A DNA stretch of 36,545 nucleotides from Bryobacterales bacterium (GTDB taxonomy: Bacteria > Acidobacteriota > Terriglobia > Bryobacterales > Bryobacteraceae), in contig JADLCT010000103.1 in assembly GCA_020847045.1 (NCBI GenBank), positions 1 to 36,545 of the forward strand. Reading direction: 5' to 3'. The translations under genes were made by a program, and so were the position numbers. Under the pieces are notes generated by a model. The model saw only the letters and a program-made list of their open reading frames with translations. It ran no database searches and was not told the DNA's origin. Each line of letters begins with the position of its first letter. Positions within the stretch are counted from its first letter, which is position 1. This document shows, piece after piece, positions 1 through 8,886 of the stretch.

Positions 1-17
1 GAAAAGGTAGCCCGCTC

Positions 18-728
18 ATGACTGCACGCGACCTGTTCGCCGCGGGCAAGCTGAACGAAGCCATCGAGGCGCTGGGTTCGGAGTTGCGAGAGCATCCCAC
101 CGACACCCAGCGCCGCTCGTTTTTCTTTGAGCTCCTGTGCTTTGCCGGCTTGTGGGACCGCGCAGATAAACAATTGGATATTCTGGCCGGCAATGACCAG
201 GCCAAACGCATGGGAGCACTGATGTACCGCGGCGCGCTGGCCGCCGAGCGCACGCGCCAGGACATGTTCCTCTCCGGCCAGATGCCGGACGTGCCCGCGC
301 AGCCCGACATTCCCTGCGTCTTGAACGGCAAAGTGGTGGCCTCGCTCGAGGACGCCGATCCGCGCCTGGGCCCGCGCCTGGAGGTGATCGCCGGCGCCGA
401 TTACCTGTGGATTCCCTTCGCCAACATTCAGGAGATCAAGATCGAACAGCCGAAACGTTTGCGCGACCTGCTCTGGCTGCCCGCCAACGTGCGCACCCGT
501 TCGAGCGAACAGGCCGACCTGGGCGACGTGCTGCTGCCCGTGCTGACGCCTCTGTCGCCGGCCCACGCCGACGACCTGGTGCGCCTGGGCCGCATGACCG
601 TCTGGACCGAACTCGGCTCGGGCGAGGTGATCCCGCAAGGGCAAAAACTCTGGCTGGCCGACGGAGAGGAGGTGCCGCTGCTGGAGGTCCGTTCGCTTAC
701 CACCGGACAGTCCGCGGCGGCCAACTAG
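18..728 (+). CDS. tagJ: T6SS accessory protein TagJ (ImpE family)
   Basis: 236 residues, ImpE/TagJ family. In systems where it has been studied, TagJ binds the N-terminus of the sheath protein TssB and is an accessory factor in sheath handling by ClpV; it is not a core T6SS part. The N-terminal half is helical and TPR-like (residues 1-70, with paired-helix patterns such as LFAAGKLNEAIEALGSELRE). The C-terminal half is a beta-rich ImpE domain with the typical RDLLWLPA segment near residue 150. The ATG at 18 is preceded by AAAAGGT at the window edge, so the upstream gene probably ends just outside. It is six nucleotides before tssA and is certainly co-transcribed with it. The position next to tssA, E, F, G and clpV supports the call. 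Confidence 0.92.
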   Translation: MTARDLFAAGKLNEAIEALGSELREHPTDTQRRSFFFELLCFAGLWDRADKQLDILAGNDQAKRMGALMYRGALAAERTRQDMFLSGQMPDVPAQPDIPCVLNGKVVASLEDADPRLGPRLEVIAGADYLWIPFANIQEIKIEQPKRLRDLLWLPANVRTRSSEQADLGDVLLPVLTPLSPAHADDLVRLGRMTVWTELGSGEVIPQGQKLWLADGEEVPLLEVRSLTTGQSAAAN

Positions 729-734
729 CCGCCC

Positions 735-2792
735 ATGCCGTCGATCGATCTCGACGCCCTGTTGCAGCCCATTCCGGGCGAAAATCCGTCCGGCTCCGAC
801 CTTCGCTATCACAAGCTCACCGAGGAGATCAAGGAAGCCCGGCGCAGGGAGGAAAACCTCGACCTCGGTGTGTGGAAGCGCGAGGTGAAGACGGCCGACT
901 ACGACAAGGCCGTCAAACTCTCCCGTGAGGCCCTTAGCAAACACAGCAAGGACCTGCAGATCGCCGCTTGGCTCACCGAGGCGCTGACGGCTCTGGATGG
1001 CTTCGCCGGACTCCTCACCGGGCTCCGCCTGCTCCACGGCCTGCTGGAAGGCTTCTGGGACACCCTCTATCCACAGATGGAGGAACCCGAGGACGCTGAG
1101 TTCCGCGCCGCGCACCTGAACCTGGTAGGCACGCAGTTCACCCTGCTGCTGAAAGACGCGCCCATTACCCAGGCCGGCTTCACCTTCGCCCATTTCGAGG
1201 AAAGCCGCAAGATTCCCACCGAAGCCGAAGCCAAAAACCAAGGCGACAAATCCACGGCGAGGCAGGAGGCCATCGACGAGGGCAAGGTAACGCCCGAGGA
1301 GTTTGAAGCCGCCGTCGCCGAAACCCCGGCTGAGTTCTTCGGCGGCCTGAAGACCGAACTGGAGAGCGTGCTCGAATTCCTGGGCACGTTCAACGATTAC
1401 TGCAACGACAAGTTCGGCGAGTTCGCACCAAACTTCATCCCCACGCGCCAGACACTGGAAGAGATCCACAAGACCGTCCACGTGCTGCACATGAAACGCA
1501 CCGGCGCCGATACGGGCGGCGGCGCGAAGCCCCAGCGCGGCGGACGCCCGCAGGTGGGATCGAATCCGGCGCCCGCCACTCCCGCTCCGCCCCCACCCGT
1601 GCAGGAGTATGACGATTCCGGAGAAATGATGCCCGTGGGCGGCGTCGATGAGGAAACGGGCGAGATGATGCCCGCTGCCGGCGCCGGTGAGGACTCCGGC
1701 GAGCTGACGCCTGTGGGTGGCGCCGATGACGATTCCGGCGAGATGCTGCCCGCCGGCGGCGATGACGAAGACTCCGGCGAGATGATGCCCGCCGTCGAGG
1801 ACGAGGAGGAAGCGGAAGCAGAGGAGGAAGAAGAGGAGGAAGCGGAGGAGGAGGAGGAAGAGGAAACGGCCGCGGCCGAAGCTCCGTCTTCTGGAGGCTA
1901 CAAAGCGGGCAAGATCCGCACGCGCGCCGATGCCATCGCGCAAATCGCCGCCGCCGCCCACTTCCTGCGCGCCGACAATCCGGCCAGCACCGTGTCCTAT
2001 CTCGTGTTGCGCGCTCTGCGCTGGAGCGAACTGCGCGACGATGGCGCGGAACCGGACCCGCTCACGCTGGCCCCGCCCGTTACGGCGCAGCGCGTCGAGC
2101 TAAAGCGGCTGTCGATTGAAGGCGTACCCGAAGAGACGCTGGAGGCCAGCGAGCGCGCCGTGGGGGGAGAGTGCGGCCGCGCCTGGCTCGATCCGCAGCG
2201 CCTGACCATTCAGGCGCTCGAAGAACTGGGACGCCTGAAAGCGTCGCGCGCCCTGCGCCAGGAACTGGGCCTCTTTCTCTCCGATTATCCGGAACTGCCC
2301 GAATCCATACTGGCCGACGACACCCCTTGCGCCAACCGCGATACGCGCCAGTGGCTGAAGGCCGAGGGAATTCCCGGCGACGGCGTCCGCACGCTGCCCC
2401 AGCCTCCGCCCGAGGAGGCGCCCGATGCGCACGTTCTGGCGCTGGCCGCCGCCCGTTCGGGCCGCGTCGAGGATGCCATTCGCATCATGTCGCGCGAAGC
2501 CTCTCAAGAAACCTCGGGGCGCGGCCGATTCTTACGGAAAGTGCAACTGGCGGAGATCTGCATGGCCACCGGCCACGAACCGGTCGCCTACCCGATACTG
2601 GAAGACCTGGCCGGCGAGATCGAACAGCGCGCGTTGGACGGCTGGGAGTCTCACGATACGATCACACAGCCGCTGGCCCTGCTCTACCGCTGTCTCGATA
2701 AGATGGGCGGCGAGGAGGAGCGCAAGGCGGCGCTGTACGCCCGGATCTGCCGGCTGGACCCGGTGCGCGGCCTGACACTGCGCAAAAAGTAG
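735..2792 (+). CDS. tssA: T6SS protein TssA with inserted acidic repeat region
   Basis: 685 residues, longer than most TssA proteins. TssA proteins associate with the baseplate and sheath and help start or cap tail assembly in the cytoplasm. Residues about 8-130 form an ImpA_N domain, with the hallmark GENPSGSDLRY near the start. Residues about 255-290 are a Pro/Gly-rich linker. Residues 293-357 are five tandem 13-residue repeats (consensus D/E-D/E-S/T-G-E-M/L-M/L/T-P-V/A-x-x), followed by an almost pure Glu/Asp tract to about residue 377. From about residue 390 a helical C-terminal region resumes (TRADAIAQIAAAAHFLRADNP onward), as in other long TssA classes. The ATG at 735 follows the tagJ stop by 6 nt. 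The stop is 3 nt before tssE. The family call is secure; the repeat insert is the unusual part. Confidence 0.93.
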   Translation: MPSIDLDALLQPIPGENPSGSDLRYHKLTEEIKEARRREENLDLGVWKREVKTADYDKAVKLSREALSKHSKDLQIAAWLTEALTALDGFAGLLTGLRLLHGLLEGFWDTLYPQMEEPEDAEFRAAHLNLVGTQFTLLLKDAPITQAGFTFAHFEESRKIPTEAEAKNQGDKSTARQEAIDEGKVTPEEFEAAVAETPAEFFGGLKTELESVLEFLGTFNDYCNDKFGEFAPNFIPTRQTLEEIHKTVHVLHMKRTGADTGGGAKPQRGGRPQVGSNPAPATPAPPPPVQEYDDSGEMMPVGGVDEETGEMMPAAGAGEDSGELTPVGGADDDSGEMLPAGGDDEDSGEMMPAVEDEEEAEAEEEEEEEAEEEEEEETAAAEAPSSGGYKAGKIRTRADAIAQIAAAAHFLRADNPASTVSYLVLRALRWSELRDDGAEPDPLTLAPPVTAQRVELKRLSIEGVPEETLEASERAVGGECGRAWLDPQRLTIQALEELGRLKASRALRQELGLFLSDYPELPESILADDTPCANRDTRQWLKAEGIPGDGVRTLPQPPPEEAPDAHVLALAAARSGRVEDAIRIMSREASQETSGRGRFLRKVQLAEICMATGHEPVAYPILEDLAGEIEQRALDGWESHDTITQPLALLYRCLDKMGGEEERKAALYARICRLDPVRGLTLRKK
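1611..1805 (+). repeat. Five in-frame 39-bp tandem repeats inside tssA
   Basis: Units start at 1611, 1650, 1689, 1728 and 1767, an exact 39-nt period with no gaps. They encode DDSGEMMPVGGVD, EETGEMMPAAGAG, EDSGELTPVGGAD, DDSGEMLPAGGDD and EDSGEMMPAVEDE. The DNA copies have diverged at third positions, while the acidic-S/T-G-E core and the following Pro are kept in every unit. This suggests protein-level selection rather than a very recent expansion. A Glu-rich stretch of GAG/GAA codons follows directly (about 1806-1868). Confidence 0.95.
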
Positions 2793-2795
2793 ACC

Positions 2796-3311
2796 ATGGC
2801 GCGCCCCACCACCTCGCCCATCCGCGACAACACGTATGGCATCGGCCAGGCGTCGCTGCTCGACCGCCTGATCGACCGCGAGCCCACCGTGAAGGCCGAG
2901 GCCGTCAGCTCGCAGGCGCAATCCCTGCGCGAGTTGAAAATCTCCCTTCGCCGCGATCTCGAATTTTTGCTCAACACGCGCCGCCCTCCCGTGGCCATGC
3001 CGGACGGCGCGCAGGAGCTGCCGCATTCGGTCTTCTACTATGGCCTGCCGGACATCTCCGGCATGGCCGTCACCTCGTCGAAGGATCAGAAGGTGCTGAT
3101 GGCCACCATCGAGCGCGTGATCGCCGACTATGAACCGCGTCTGGCCAACGTCACCGTCTCGTTCCAGCCCGCCTCCGGCCGGCTCCGCGTGCTGAAGTTC
3201 GTCATCGAGGCCCTGCTGCTGATCGAGCCCTCGCCCGAGCGGATCGCCTTTGATACAACGCTCGAGCTCACCAGCGGCGAGTATTCGGTGGAGGGCAAGG
3301 ATCGTGCGTGA
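2796..3311 (+). CDS. tssE: T6SS baseplate protein TssE (gp25-like)
   Basis: 171 residues, the usual size for TssE, a homologue of phage T4 gp25, a cytoplasmic baseplate wedge component that joins the sheath. Family features are LLDRL near residue 25, the SLRRDLEFLLNTRR segment (residues about 50-65), the YGLPDISG turn (around residue 85), and a C-terminal beta region ending in FDTTLELTSGEYSV. The ATG at 2796 is 3 nt after the tssA stop, so translation is probably coupled. The 3' end overlaps the tssF start by 8 nt. Nothing is missing. Confidence 0.93.
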   Translation: MARPTTSPIRDNTYGIGQASLLDRLIDREPTVKAEAVSSQAQSLRELKISLRRDLEFLLNTRRPPVAMPDGAQELPHSVFYYGLPDISGMAVTSSKDQKVLMATIERVIADYEPRLANVTVSFQPASGRLRVLKFVIEALLLIEPSPERIAFDTTLELTSGEYSVEGKDRA

Positions 3312-5145
3312 CGAACTGCTCGGCTATTACGAGCGCGAGCTGACCTACCTCCGCCAGATGGGCGGCGACTTCGCCAAACGCTACCCGAAAATCGCCTCGC
3401 GCCTGCAATTAGAGGCCAACCGCTGCGAAGACCCGCACGTCGAGCGGCTCATTGAGTCCTTCGCCCTGCTGGCCGCGCGCGTGCATCTGAAGCTCGACGA
3501 CGAGTTCCCCGAAATCACGCAGGCGCTGCTGAACGTCGTCTATCCCCACTACACGCGCCCGCTGCCTTCGGCCACCATCGCGCAGTTTCAGCTTGACCCG
3601 GCGCGTGGCAAATTGACCACCTCGCTCCGGATGCCCCGCGGCACGGTGCTGCACACGCGGCCCGCCGGCGGCGTCTCCTGCCGCTTCACCACCTGCTATG
3701 ACACCGAGCTGTGGCCGATGGTGGTGGCCGAGGCGCAGTGGTCCACGCCGGACCGCGTGGATCCGCCCGTCAAGGCGCCCAACCGCGTGGCCGCCTTGCG
3801 TCTGATGCTACGTTGCTTTCCCGGAACCTCTTTCGCCGAACTCGGCCCCAAACGGCTGCGGTTCTACCTCGCCGCCGACAGCGCCATCGCCTACACGCTG
3901 TACGAACTGCTGGCCAACAACTGCCAGGAGATCCTGCTGCGCGACCCCCGGCCCAAGTTCCGCGGACGGCCCATTCCGCTCAGCCCCGGTTCGCTGCGGC
4001 CTCTGGGATTCGGCGCCGATGAGGCTCTGCTGCCCTATCCGGCCCGTTCGCTCGAGGCCTACCGCCTGCTGCAGGAGTACTTTTCTTTTCCCGAAAAGTT
4101 TCTCTTCTTCGAACTCTCCGGGCTGGAGGCGCTCACCGAGGCCGGCTTCGCCGATTCGGCCGAAGTGCTGTTTCTGTTCCAGGAGTTCGAGCGCTCCACA
4201 CGCCAGGAATCTCTCGAAGCCGCCGTAAACCCGCAGACGTTCCGGCTCGGCTGCACGCCCGCCGTGAACCTGTTTCCCAAGATCGCCGAACCGATTCTGC
4301 TCACCGAATCCAACTTCGAGTACCGGGTGATCGCCGATATCCGCGGCGACACCAGAACCGAGGTCTTCTCCATCGACAAGGTGATCTGCACGCGGGAAAA
4401 AACAGGCGAGAACGTCGAGTTCGCACCCTTCTTCAGCTTTCGCCACGGGGCGTTCACGAAGGAGAACGCCACCTTCTGGCAGGGCACGCGGCGCGCGATT
4501 CCCGCCGACACCGACGGCGCCACCGAGCTCTGGCTGACCCTGGTGGACCTCACCGGCCGCCCGCTCCGCCTGCCCATGGATACGCTGACGCTGCACTGCA
4601 CCTGCACCAACGGCGACCTGCCCTCGCGCCTGATTTTGTCCAACGACGGGGCCGACTTCAATCTGGACACGGCGGCCGCCCTGGACCGCGTCCGCGCCCT
4701 GCACAAGCCCACCCCCGCCGTGCGCCCGGCCACCTCGCGTGACGCATTGTGGCGGCTGATTTCGCATCTTTCCTTGAACTACCTGTCGCTGGTCGAAGAC
4801 GGCAAGGATGCGCTGCAGGAGATGCTGCGGCTCTACCAGTTTTCCGCCCGCCCGCACCTGGACCAGCAGGTGGAAGGAGTCACCGGCGTGGCCAGCCGCC
4901 GCCAGTTCGCGCGCGTCGTCACCGAGCACGGCATCTCGTATGTGCGCGGCATGCACGTCGATCTGGAACTGGATGAGGACCGTTTTGTCGGCGGCGGGGC
5001 CTACCTGTTCTCCACCGTTCTGGAACATTTTCTGGCACAGTATGTCTCGATGAACAGCTTTTCGCAACTGGCCGTCCGCACGCGCCAGAGGAAGGAGGTG
5101 ATGCGCGAATGGCCTCCGAAAGCGGGCTCACGGATTCTGCTCTAG
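3304..5145 (+). CDS. tssF: T6SS baseplate protein TssF
   Basis: 613 residues from a GTG start at 3304. TssF forms the baseplate wedge with TssG, TssE and TssK. The start was chosen because TssF proteins characteristically begin with (M)RDELLxYYERELxYLR; here GTG-CGT-GAC-GAA gives exactly that, whereas the open frame upstream to 3250 would add an unrelated tail. Other family blocks seen are FAKRYPKIASRLQLE, EDPHVERLIESFALLAARV (residues about 38-60), FPEITQALLNVVYPHYTRP, and a C-terminal FARVVTEHGISYVRGMHV region followed by LFSTVLEHFLAQYVSMNSF. The gene overlaps tssE by 8 nt and tssG by 37 nt, in keeping with a tightly coupled TssE-TssF-TssG module. Confidence 0.93.
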   Translation: MRDELLGYYERELTYLRQMGGDFAKRYPKIASRLQLEANRCEDPHVERLIESFALLAARVHLKLDDEFPEITQALLNVVYPHYTRPLPSATIAQFQLDPARGKLTTSLRMPRGTVLHTRPAGGVSCRFTTCYDTELWPMVVAEAQWSTPDRVDPPVKAPNRVAALRLMLRCFPGTSFAELGPKRLRFYLAADSAIAYTLYELLANNCQEILLRDPRPKFRGRPIPLSPGSLRPLGFGADEALLPYPARSLEAYRLLQEYFSFPEKFLFFELSGLEALTEAGFADSAEVLFLFQEFERSTRQESLEAAVNPQTFRLGCTPAVNLFPKIAEPILLTESNFEYRVIADIRGDTRTEVFSIDKVICTREKTGENVEFAPFFSFRHGAFTKENATFWQGTRRAIPADTDGATELWLTLVDLTGRPLRLPMDTLTLHCTCTNGDLPSRLILSNDGADFNLDTAAALDRVRALHKPTPAVRPATSRDALWRLISHLSLNYLSLVEDGKDALQEMLRLYQFSARPHLDQQVEGVTGVASRRQFARVVTEHGISYVRGMHVDLELDEDRFVGGGAYLFSTVLEHFLAQYVSMNSFSQLAVRTRQRKEVMREWPPKAGSRILL

Positions 5146-6191
5146 CGCCCTCCTCGCCGGCCTCGAAGCTGCCGGCCCGCCTGCTGGCGCGTCCCTTCGA
5201 GTTCGGCCTGTTCCAGGCGCTGCGCCTGATGCAGCGCGCCTCGGGCGTGCGCGAGCCCATCGGTTCGTTCACGCCTCCGGACCGCGAGGCCGTGCGCATG
5301 GGCGCTCATGTCTCGCTCGGCTTTCCGCCCACCGAAATCCATTCGCTTGAATTTCCCGAATCCACGCCGCCGCTGCTGCGCATCTCCTGCTTCGGCCTGC
5401 TCGGCGCGGCCGGGGTTCTGCCCACCGTCTACACCGAGCTCGCCGTCGAACGCATACTCGCGCGCGACCGCACGCTGCGCGACTTCCTCGACCTGTTTCA
5501 ACACCGCCTGGCCTCGTTCCTCTACCGCTCGTGGGAGAAGTATCACTTCCCCATCGCCTATGAGCGCGGCGGCCGGGACTCGGTGACGCCGCATGTGCTC
5601 GACCTGATCGGCATGGGAACGGATGGTCTGGCCGGCAGGCAGGCCGTGCCCGACCAGGCGCTCGTCTATTACGCGGGGCTGCTGGCGCCGGCCACCCGGC
5701 CGGCCTGCGCGCTGCGGCAGCTGCTGTCCGACTATTTCGGCATTCCCGTGGAGGTCCAGCCGTTCGCCGGCGCGTGGCGTCCGCTGGATCCCTCGTTCCG
5801 CACCTTTCTGAACGATTCCAACTCCGAGTCCGAATGTCTGGGCACGGGCACGGTGCTGGGCGACGAGGTGTGGGATCAGGAGTCGGTGATCCGCATCCGG
5901 CTGGGCCCCCTCACACTGCGGCAGTATGAACAGTTTTTGCCCGGCGGTCCGGCGCACGCGCCTCTTCGCGCCTGGCTGCGCTTTTATTGCGGCGAGGATC
6001 TGGACGTGGAGGTTCAACTGGTCCTGCGCCGCGACGAAGCGCCCGCCGCCGCCCTGGATGCGGCCGGCCAGCCACCACCGCGCCTGGGTTGGGTATCGTG
6101 GATGTTCACGCAGCCGCTCGGGCGGGATCCCGACGAGACCATCCTGCGCCTGTGGGAACCAAGCGCCAAACCCGCGGCGCGCGCAGCCTGA
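5109..6191 (+). CDS. tssG: T6SS baseplate protein TssG
   Basis: 360 residues, normal TssG length. In the baseplate wedge two TssG molecules hold TssF and TssE. Family blocks seen: FEFGLFQALRLMQRA at residues about 30-45 (the typical N-terminal signature), FPPTEIHSLEF, FGLLGAAGVLPTVYTELA, the DFLDLFQHRLASFLYRSWEKYHF block near residue 130-150, and QYEQFLPGG in the C-terminal half. The ATG at 5109 lies inside the tssF 3' end (37-nt overlap). The Ser/Ala/Pro-rich first 20 residues are not conserved in the family, so a slightly later start is possible, but no better site was seen. It is followed by a 25-nt gap with a strong ribosome binding site for clpV. Confidence 0.92.
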   Translation: MASESGLTDSALAPSSPASKLPARLLARPFEFGLFQALRLMQRASGVREPIGSFTPPDREAVRMGAHVSLGFPPTEIHSLEFPESTPPLLRISCFGLLGAAGVLPTVYTELAVERILARDRTLRDFLDLFQHRLASFLYRSWEKYHFPIAYERGGRDSVTPHVLDLIGMGTDGLAGRQAVPDQALVYYAGLLAPATRPACALRQLLSDYFGIPVEVQPFAGAWRPLDPSFRTFLNDSNSESECLGTGTVLGDEVWDQESVIRIRLGPLTLRQYEQFLPGGPAHAPLRAWLRFYCGEDLDVEVQLVLRRDEAPAAALDAAGQPPPRLGWVSWMFTQPLGRDPDETILRLWEPSAKPAARAA

Positions 6192-6216
6192 GGCCGTCAC
6201 ACGAAGGAGACGAATG

Positions 6217-8841
6217 ATGAGCGTCAATCTGAAAGCCCTGATCGGAAAACTGAACGCCTCCGCGCGGAAGGCGCTGGAGGACGCCGCCGGGCTATGCGTG
6301 TCCCGCACGCACTTCAACGTCGAGCTGGAACATTTCCTGGCCAAGCTCACCGAGCAGACCGATGGCGATCTGTTCCGCATCGCGCGCCACTACGGCCTCG
6401 ATCTGGCGCGTCTGCGCTCAGACCTGGACCAGGCGCTGGATGGATTCCGCACGGGCAACGCCCGCACGCCCGCCTTCTCGCCGGCCCTGGCCGATATGTT
6501 CACCGCCGCCTGGACCACCGGCACGCTCGACTACGGAGCGGCCCAGATCCGGACGGGCTTCGCGCTGCTCGCGCTGCTTACGGACGAGACGCTGCAGCGC
6601 CAGGTGCGCGACATCAGCCGCGAGTTCGACAAGATCAAGGTGGAGGAGCTGAAAAAGTCCTTCGAGGACATTGTGGACGGTTCGCCCGAGGACTTTGAAA
6701 CGGCCTCGGCCGGTACGGCGGCCGCGCCTGGCGGCTCCGGCGCACCAGGTGGCGCCAAGAGCGGCAAGACGCCGAACCTCGACCAGTTCACCGTGGACCT
6801 GACGGCGAATGCGAAGGCCGGCAAGGTGGACACCGTGCTCGGCCGCGATACCGAGATCCGCCAGATTGTCGATATCCTCATGCGCCGCCGCCAGAACAAC
6901 CCGATTCTCACGGGCGAGGCCGGCGTGGGCAAGACGGCCGTCGTCGAAGGTTTCGCCATGCGCGTGGCCAGCGGCGACGTGCCTCCGCCGCTGCAAGGCG
7001 TCTCGGTGCGGACGCTCGACCTGGCCCTGCTGCAAGCGGGCGCCGGCGTAAAGGGCGAGTTCGAAAACCGCCTGAAGGGGCTCATCGACGAGGTGAAATC
7101 GTCGCCCACGCCCATCATCCTGTTCATCGACGAGGCGCACACCATGATCGGCGCGGGCGGCGGAGAAGGACAAGGCGACGCGGCCAATCTGCTGAAACCG
7201 GCGCTGGCGCGCGGCGAACTGCGCACGATCGCCGCCACCACATGGTCCGAGTACAAGAAATATTTTGAAAAGGACGCGGCGCTGGCCCGGCGCTTCCAGG
7301 TGGTGAAGGTCGAAGAGCCCGACGAAGTGACCTGCCAGGTGATGCTGCGCGGCATTACGCCGATGCTCGAAAAGCACCACCAGGTGCGCATTCTCGACGA
7401 AGCCGTGGCCGCCGCCGTGAAGCTGTCGCACCGTTACCTGGTGGGCCGCCAGTTGCCCGACAAGGCCGTCAGCATTCTCGACACGGCCTGCGCCCGCCTG
7501 GCGCTGGGCCAGAGCGCGACGCCGCCGGCGCTGGAAAACGCCACCCGCCGGCTCGACGACCTGAACGTGCAGAAGCGCATTCTGGACCGCGAGCAGGCGG
7601 CCGGACACGATCACGCCGAACGCCTGGAGGCCATCGCCGCGAACATCTCGGCCACCGAGGCCGAACTGGCCGCACTGCGCGACAGGTGGGAGAAGGAAGG
7701 CGCCCTGGTGACGGAGATCCGCGAACTGCGCGGGCAGCTTGAAGAAAAGACCGCTCCCGAAGGCACGCTGGAAAAGATGGCCGGGCTGCGGACGCAACTC
7801 GACGAACTGCAGGGCGAGACGCCGCTCATCGGCGTCACCGTGGATGCGCAAATCGTCTCCGAGGTGCTCTCGGGCTGGACCGGCATTCCAGTGGGCAAGA
7901 TGCTGAAGGATGAGGTGCAGACGGTGCTCGAACTGGAGACCCTGCTGCAGCGCCGCATCATCGGACAGGACCACGCCCTGGCCGCCCTCTCGCAGCGCAT
8001 CCGCACCTCGCGCGCCGCGCTCGACGATCCAAACAAACCGGTCGGTGTGTTCATGCTGGTGGGCCCTTCGGGCGTCGGCAAGACCGAAACCGCTCTTTCG
8101 CTGGCCGACCTGCTCTATGGCGGCGAGCGCAACGTGATCACGATCAACATGAGCGAGTTCCAGGAAGCCCACACCGTGTCCACGCTGAAGGGCTCGCCTC
8201 CCGGCTACGTCGGCTATGGAGAAGGCGGCGTGCTGACCGAGGCGGTGCGGCGCAGGCCCTACTCGGTGGTGCTGCTGGACGAGGTGGAAAAGGCCCACCC
8301 CGACGTGCTGGAGCTCTTCTTCCAGGTGTTCGACAAGGGACAGATGGAGGATGGCGAAGGCCGTGAGATCAATTTTAAGAACACGATCATTCTGTTGACG
8401 ACCAACGCCGCCTCGGGCGAGATGATGAAGCTGTGCGCCGACCCCGAAACGGCGCCCACCTCGAACGCCCTGGTGGCGGCCATCAAGCCGGAGCTGAACA
8501 AGGTGTTTCAGCCGGCCTTCCTCGGACGCATGGTGGTGATTCCCTACTACCCCGTCCGCGACGAGGTGCTGCGGCGAATCATCACCCTCAAGCTGAACAA
8601 GATCAAACGGCGCATTCAGGAGAACCACCGCATTGCGCTCGACTGGGGCGATCCGCTTCTGGACGCCGTGGCCGCGCGCTGCACCGAGGTGGAATCCGGC
8701 GCCCGCAACGTGGACAACATTCTGACCAACACGCTGCTGCCCGACCTGGCGCGGCAACTGCTGGAAGGAATCGCCGCCGGCACGCGGCCCGAACGGGTCA
8801 CCGTGTCGGTGGACGCCGGAGGCAACTTCACATATTCGTGA
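6217..8841 (+). CDS. clpV: T6SS sheath-disassembly ATPase ClpV (TssH)
   Basis: 874 residues, a Hsp100/Clp AAA+ ATPase that disassembles the contracted TssB/TssC sheath. Residues 1-150 are the Clp N-domain (NLKALIGKLN; LEDAAGLCVSRTHFNVELEH). NBD1 has Walker A GEAGVGKT at 233-240 and Walker B FIDE ending at Asp305-Glu306. A coiled-coil middle domain spans about 440-520. NBD2 has Walker A GPSGVGKT at 616-623 and Walker B LLDE at 686-689. Both ATP sites look intact. Two ATGs are in tandem (6214 and 6217); AAGGAGA at 6204-6210 lies 6 nt before 6217, the better spacing, and MSVNLKALIGKLN matches typical ClpV starts. The open frame extends to 5926 but overlaps tssG and is not used. A Gly/Ala/Ser-rich linker (residues about 165-185) joins the N-domain to NBD1. 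Confidence 0.95.
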   Translation: MSVNLKALIGKLNASARKALEDAAGLCVSRTHFNVELEHFLAKLTEQTDGDLFRIARHYGLDLARLRSDLDQALDGFRTGNARTPAFSPALADMFTAAWTTGTLDYGAAQIRTGFALLALLTDETLQRQVRDISREFDKIKVEELKKSFEDIVDGSPEDFETASAGTAAAPGGSGAPGGAKSGKTPNLDQFTVDLTANAKAGKVDTVLGRDTEIRQIVDILMRRRQNNPILTGEAGVGKTAVVEGFAMRVASGDVPPPLQGVSVRTLDLALLQAGAGVKGEFENRLKGLIDEVKSSPTPIILFIDEAHTMIGAGGGEGQGDAANLLKPALARGELRTIAATTWSEYKKYFEKDAALARRFQVVKVEEPDEVTCQVMLRGITPMLEKHHQVRILDEAVAAAVKLSHRYLVGRQLPDKAVSILDTACARLALGQSATPPALENATRRLDDLNVQKRILDREQAAGHDHAERLEAIAANISATEAELAALRDRWEKEGALVTEIRELRGQLEEKTAPEGTLEKMAGLRTQLDELQGETPLIGVTVDAQIVSEVLSGWTGIPVGKMLKDEVQTVLELETLLQRRIIGQDHALAALSQRIRTSRAALDDPNKPVGVFMLVGPSGVGKTETALSLADLLYGGERNVITINMSEFQEAHTVSTLKGSPPGYVGYGEGGVLTEAVRRRPYSVVLLDEVEKAHPDVLELFFQVFDKGQMEDGEGREINFKNTIILLTTNAASGEMMKLCADPETAPTSNALVAAIKPELNKVFQPAFLGRMVVIPYYPVRDEVLRRIITLKLNKIKRRIQENHRIALDWGDPLLDAVAARCTEVESGARNVDNILTNTLLPDLARQLLEGIAAGTRPERVTVSVDAGGNFTYS

Positions 8842-8886
8842 TCCCGGACGCCGGTCCGGATCGCGATCTAGACAGGAGACATCGTT

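Noticed and set aside
1806..1868. GAG/GAA-rich run in tssA as a possible sequencing or assembly artefact
   Set aside because: The reading frame stays open on both sides and the conserved C-terminal part follows in frame, so it is real coding sequence.
3808..5067. Minus-strand open frame of 419 codons opposite tssF
   Set aside because: Same reason: low-complexity Gln/Gly/Arg composition, opposite a recognised gene.
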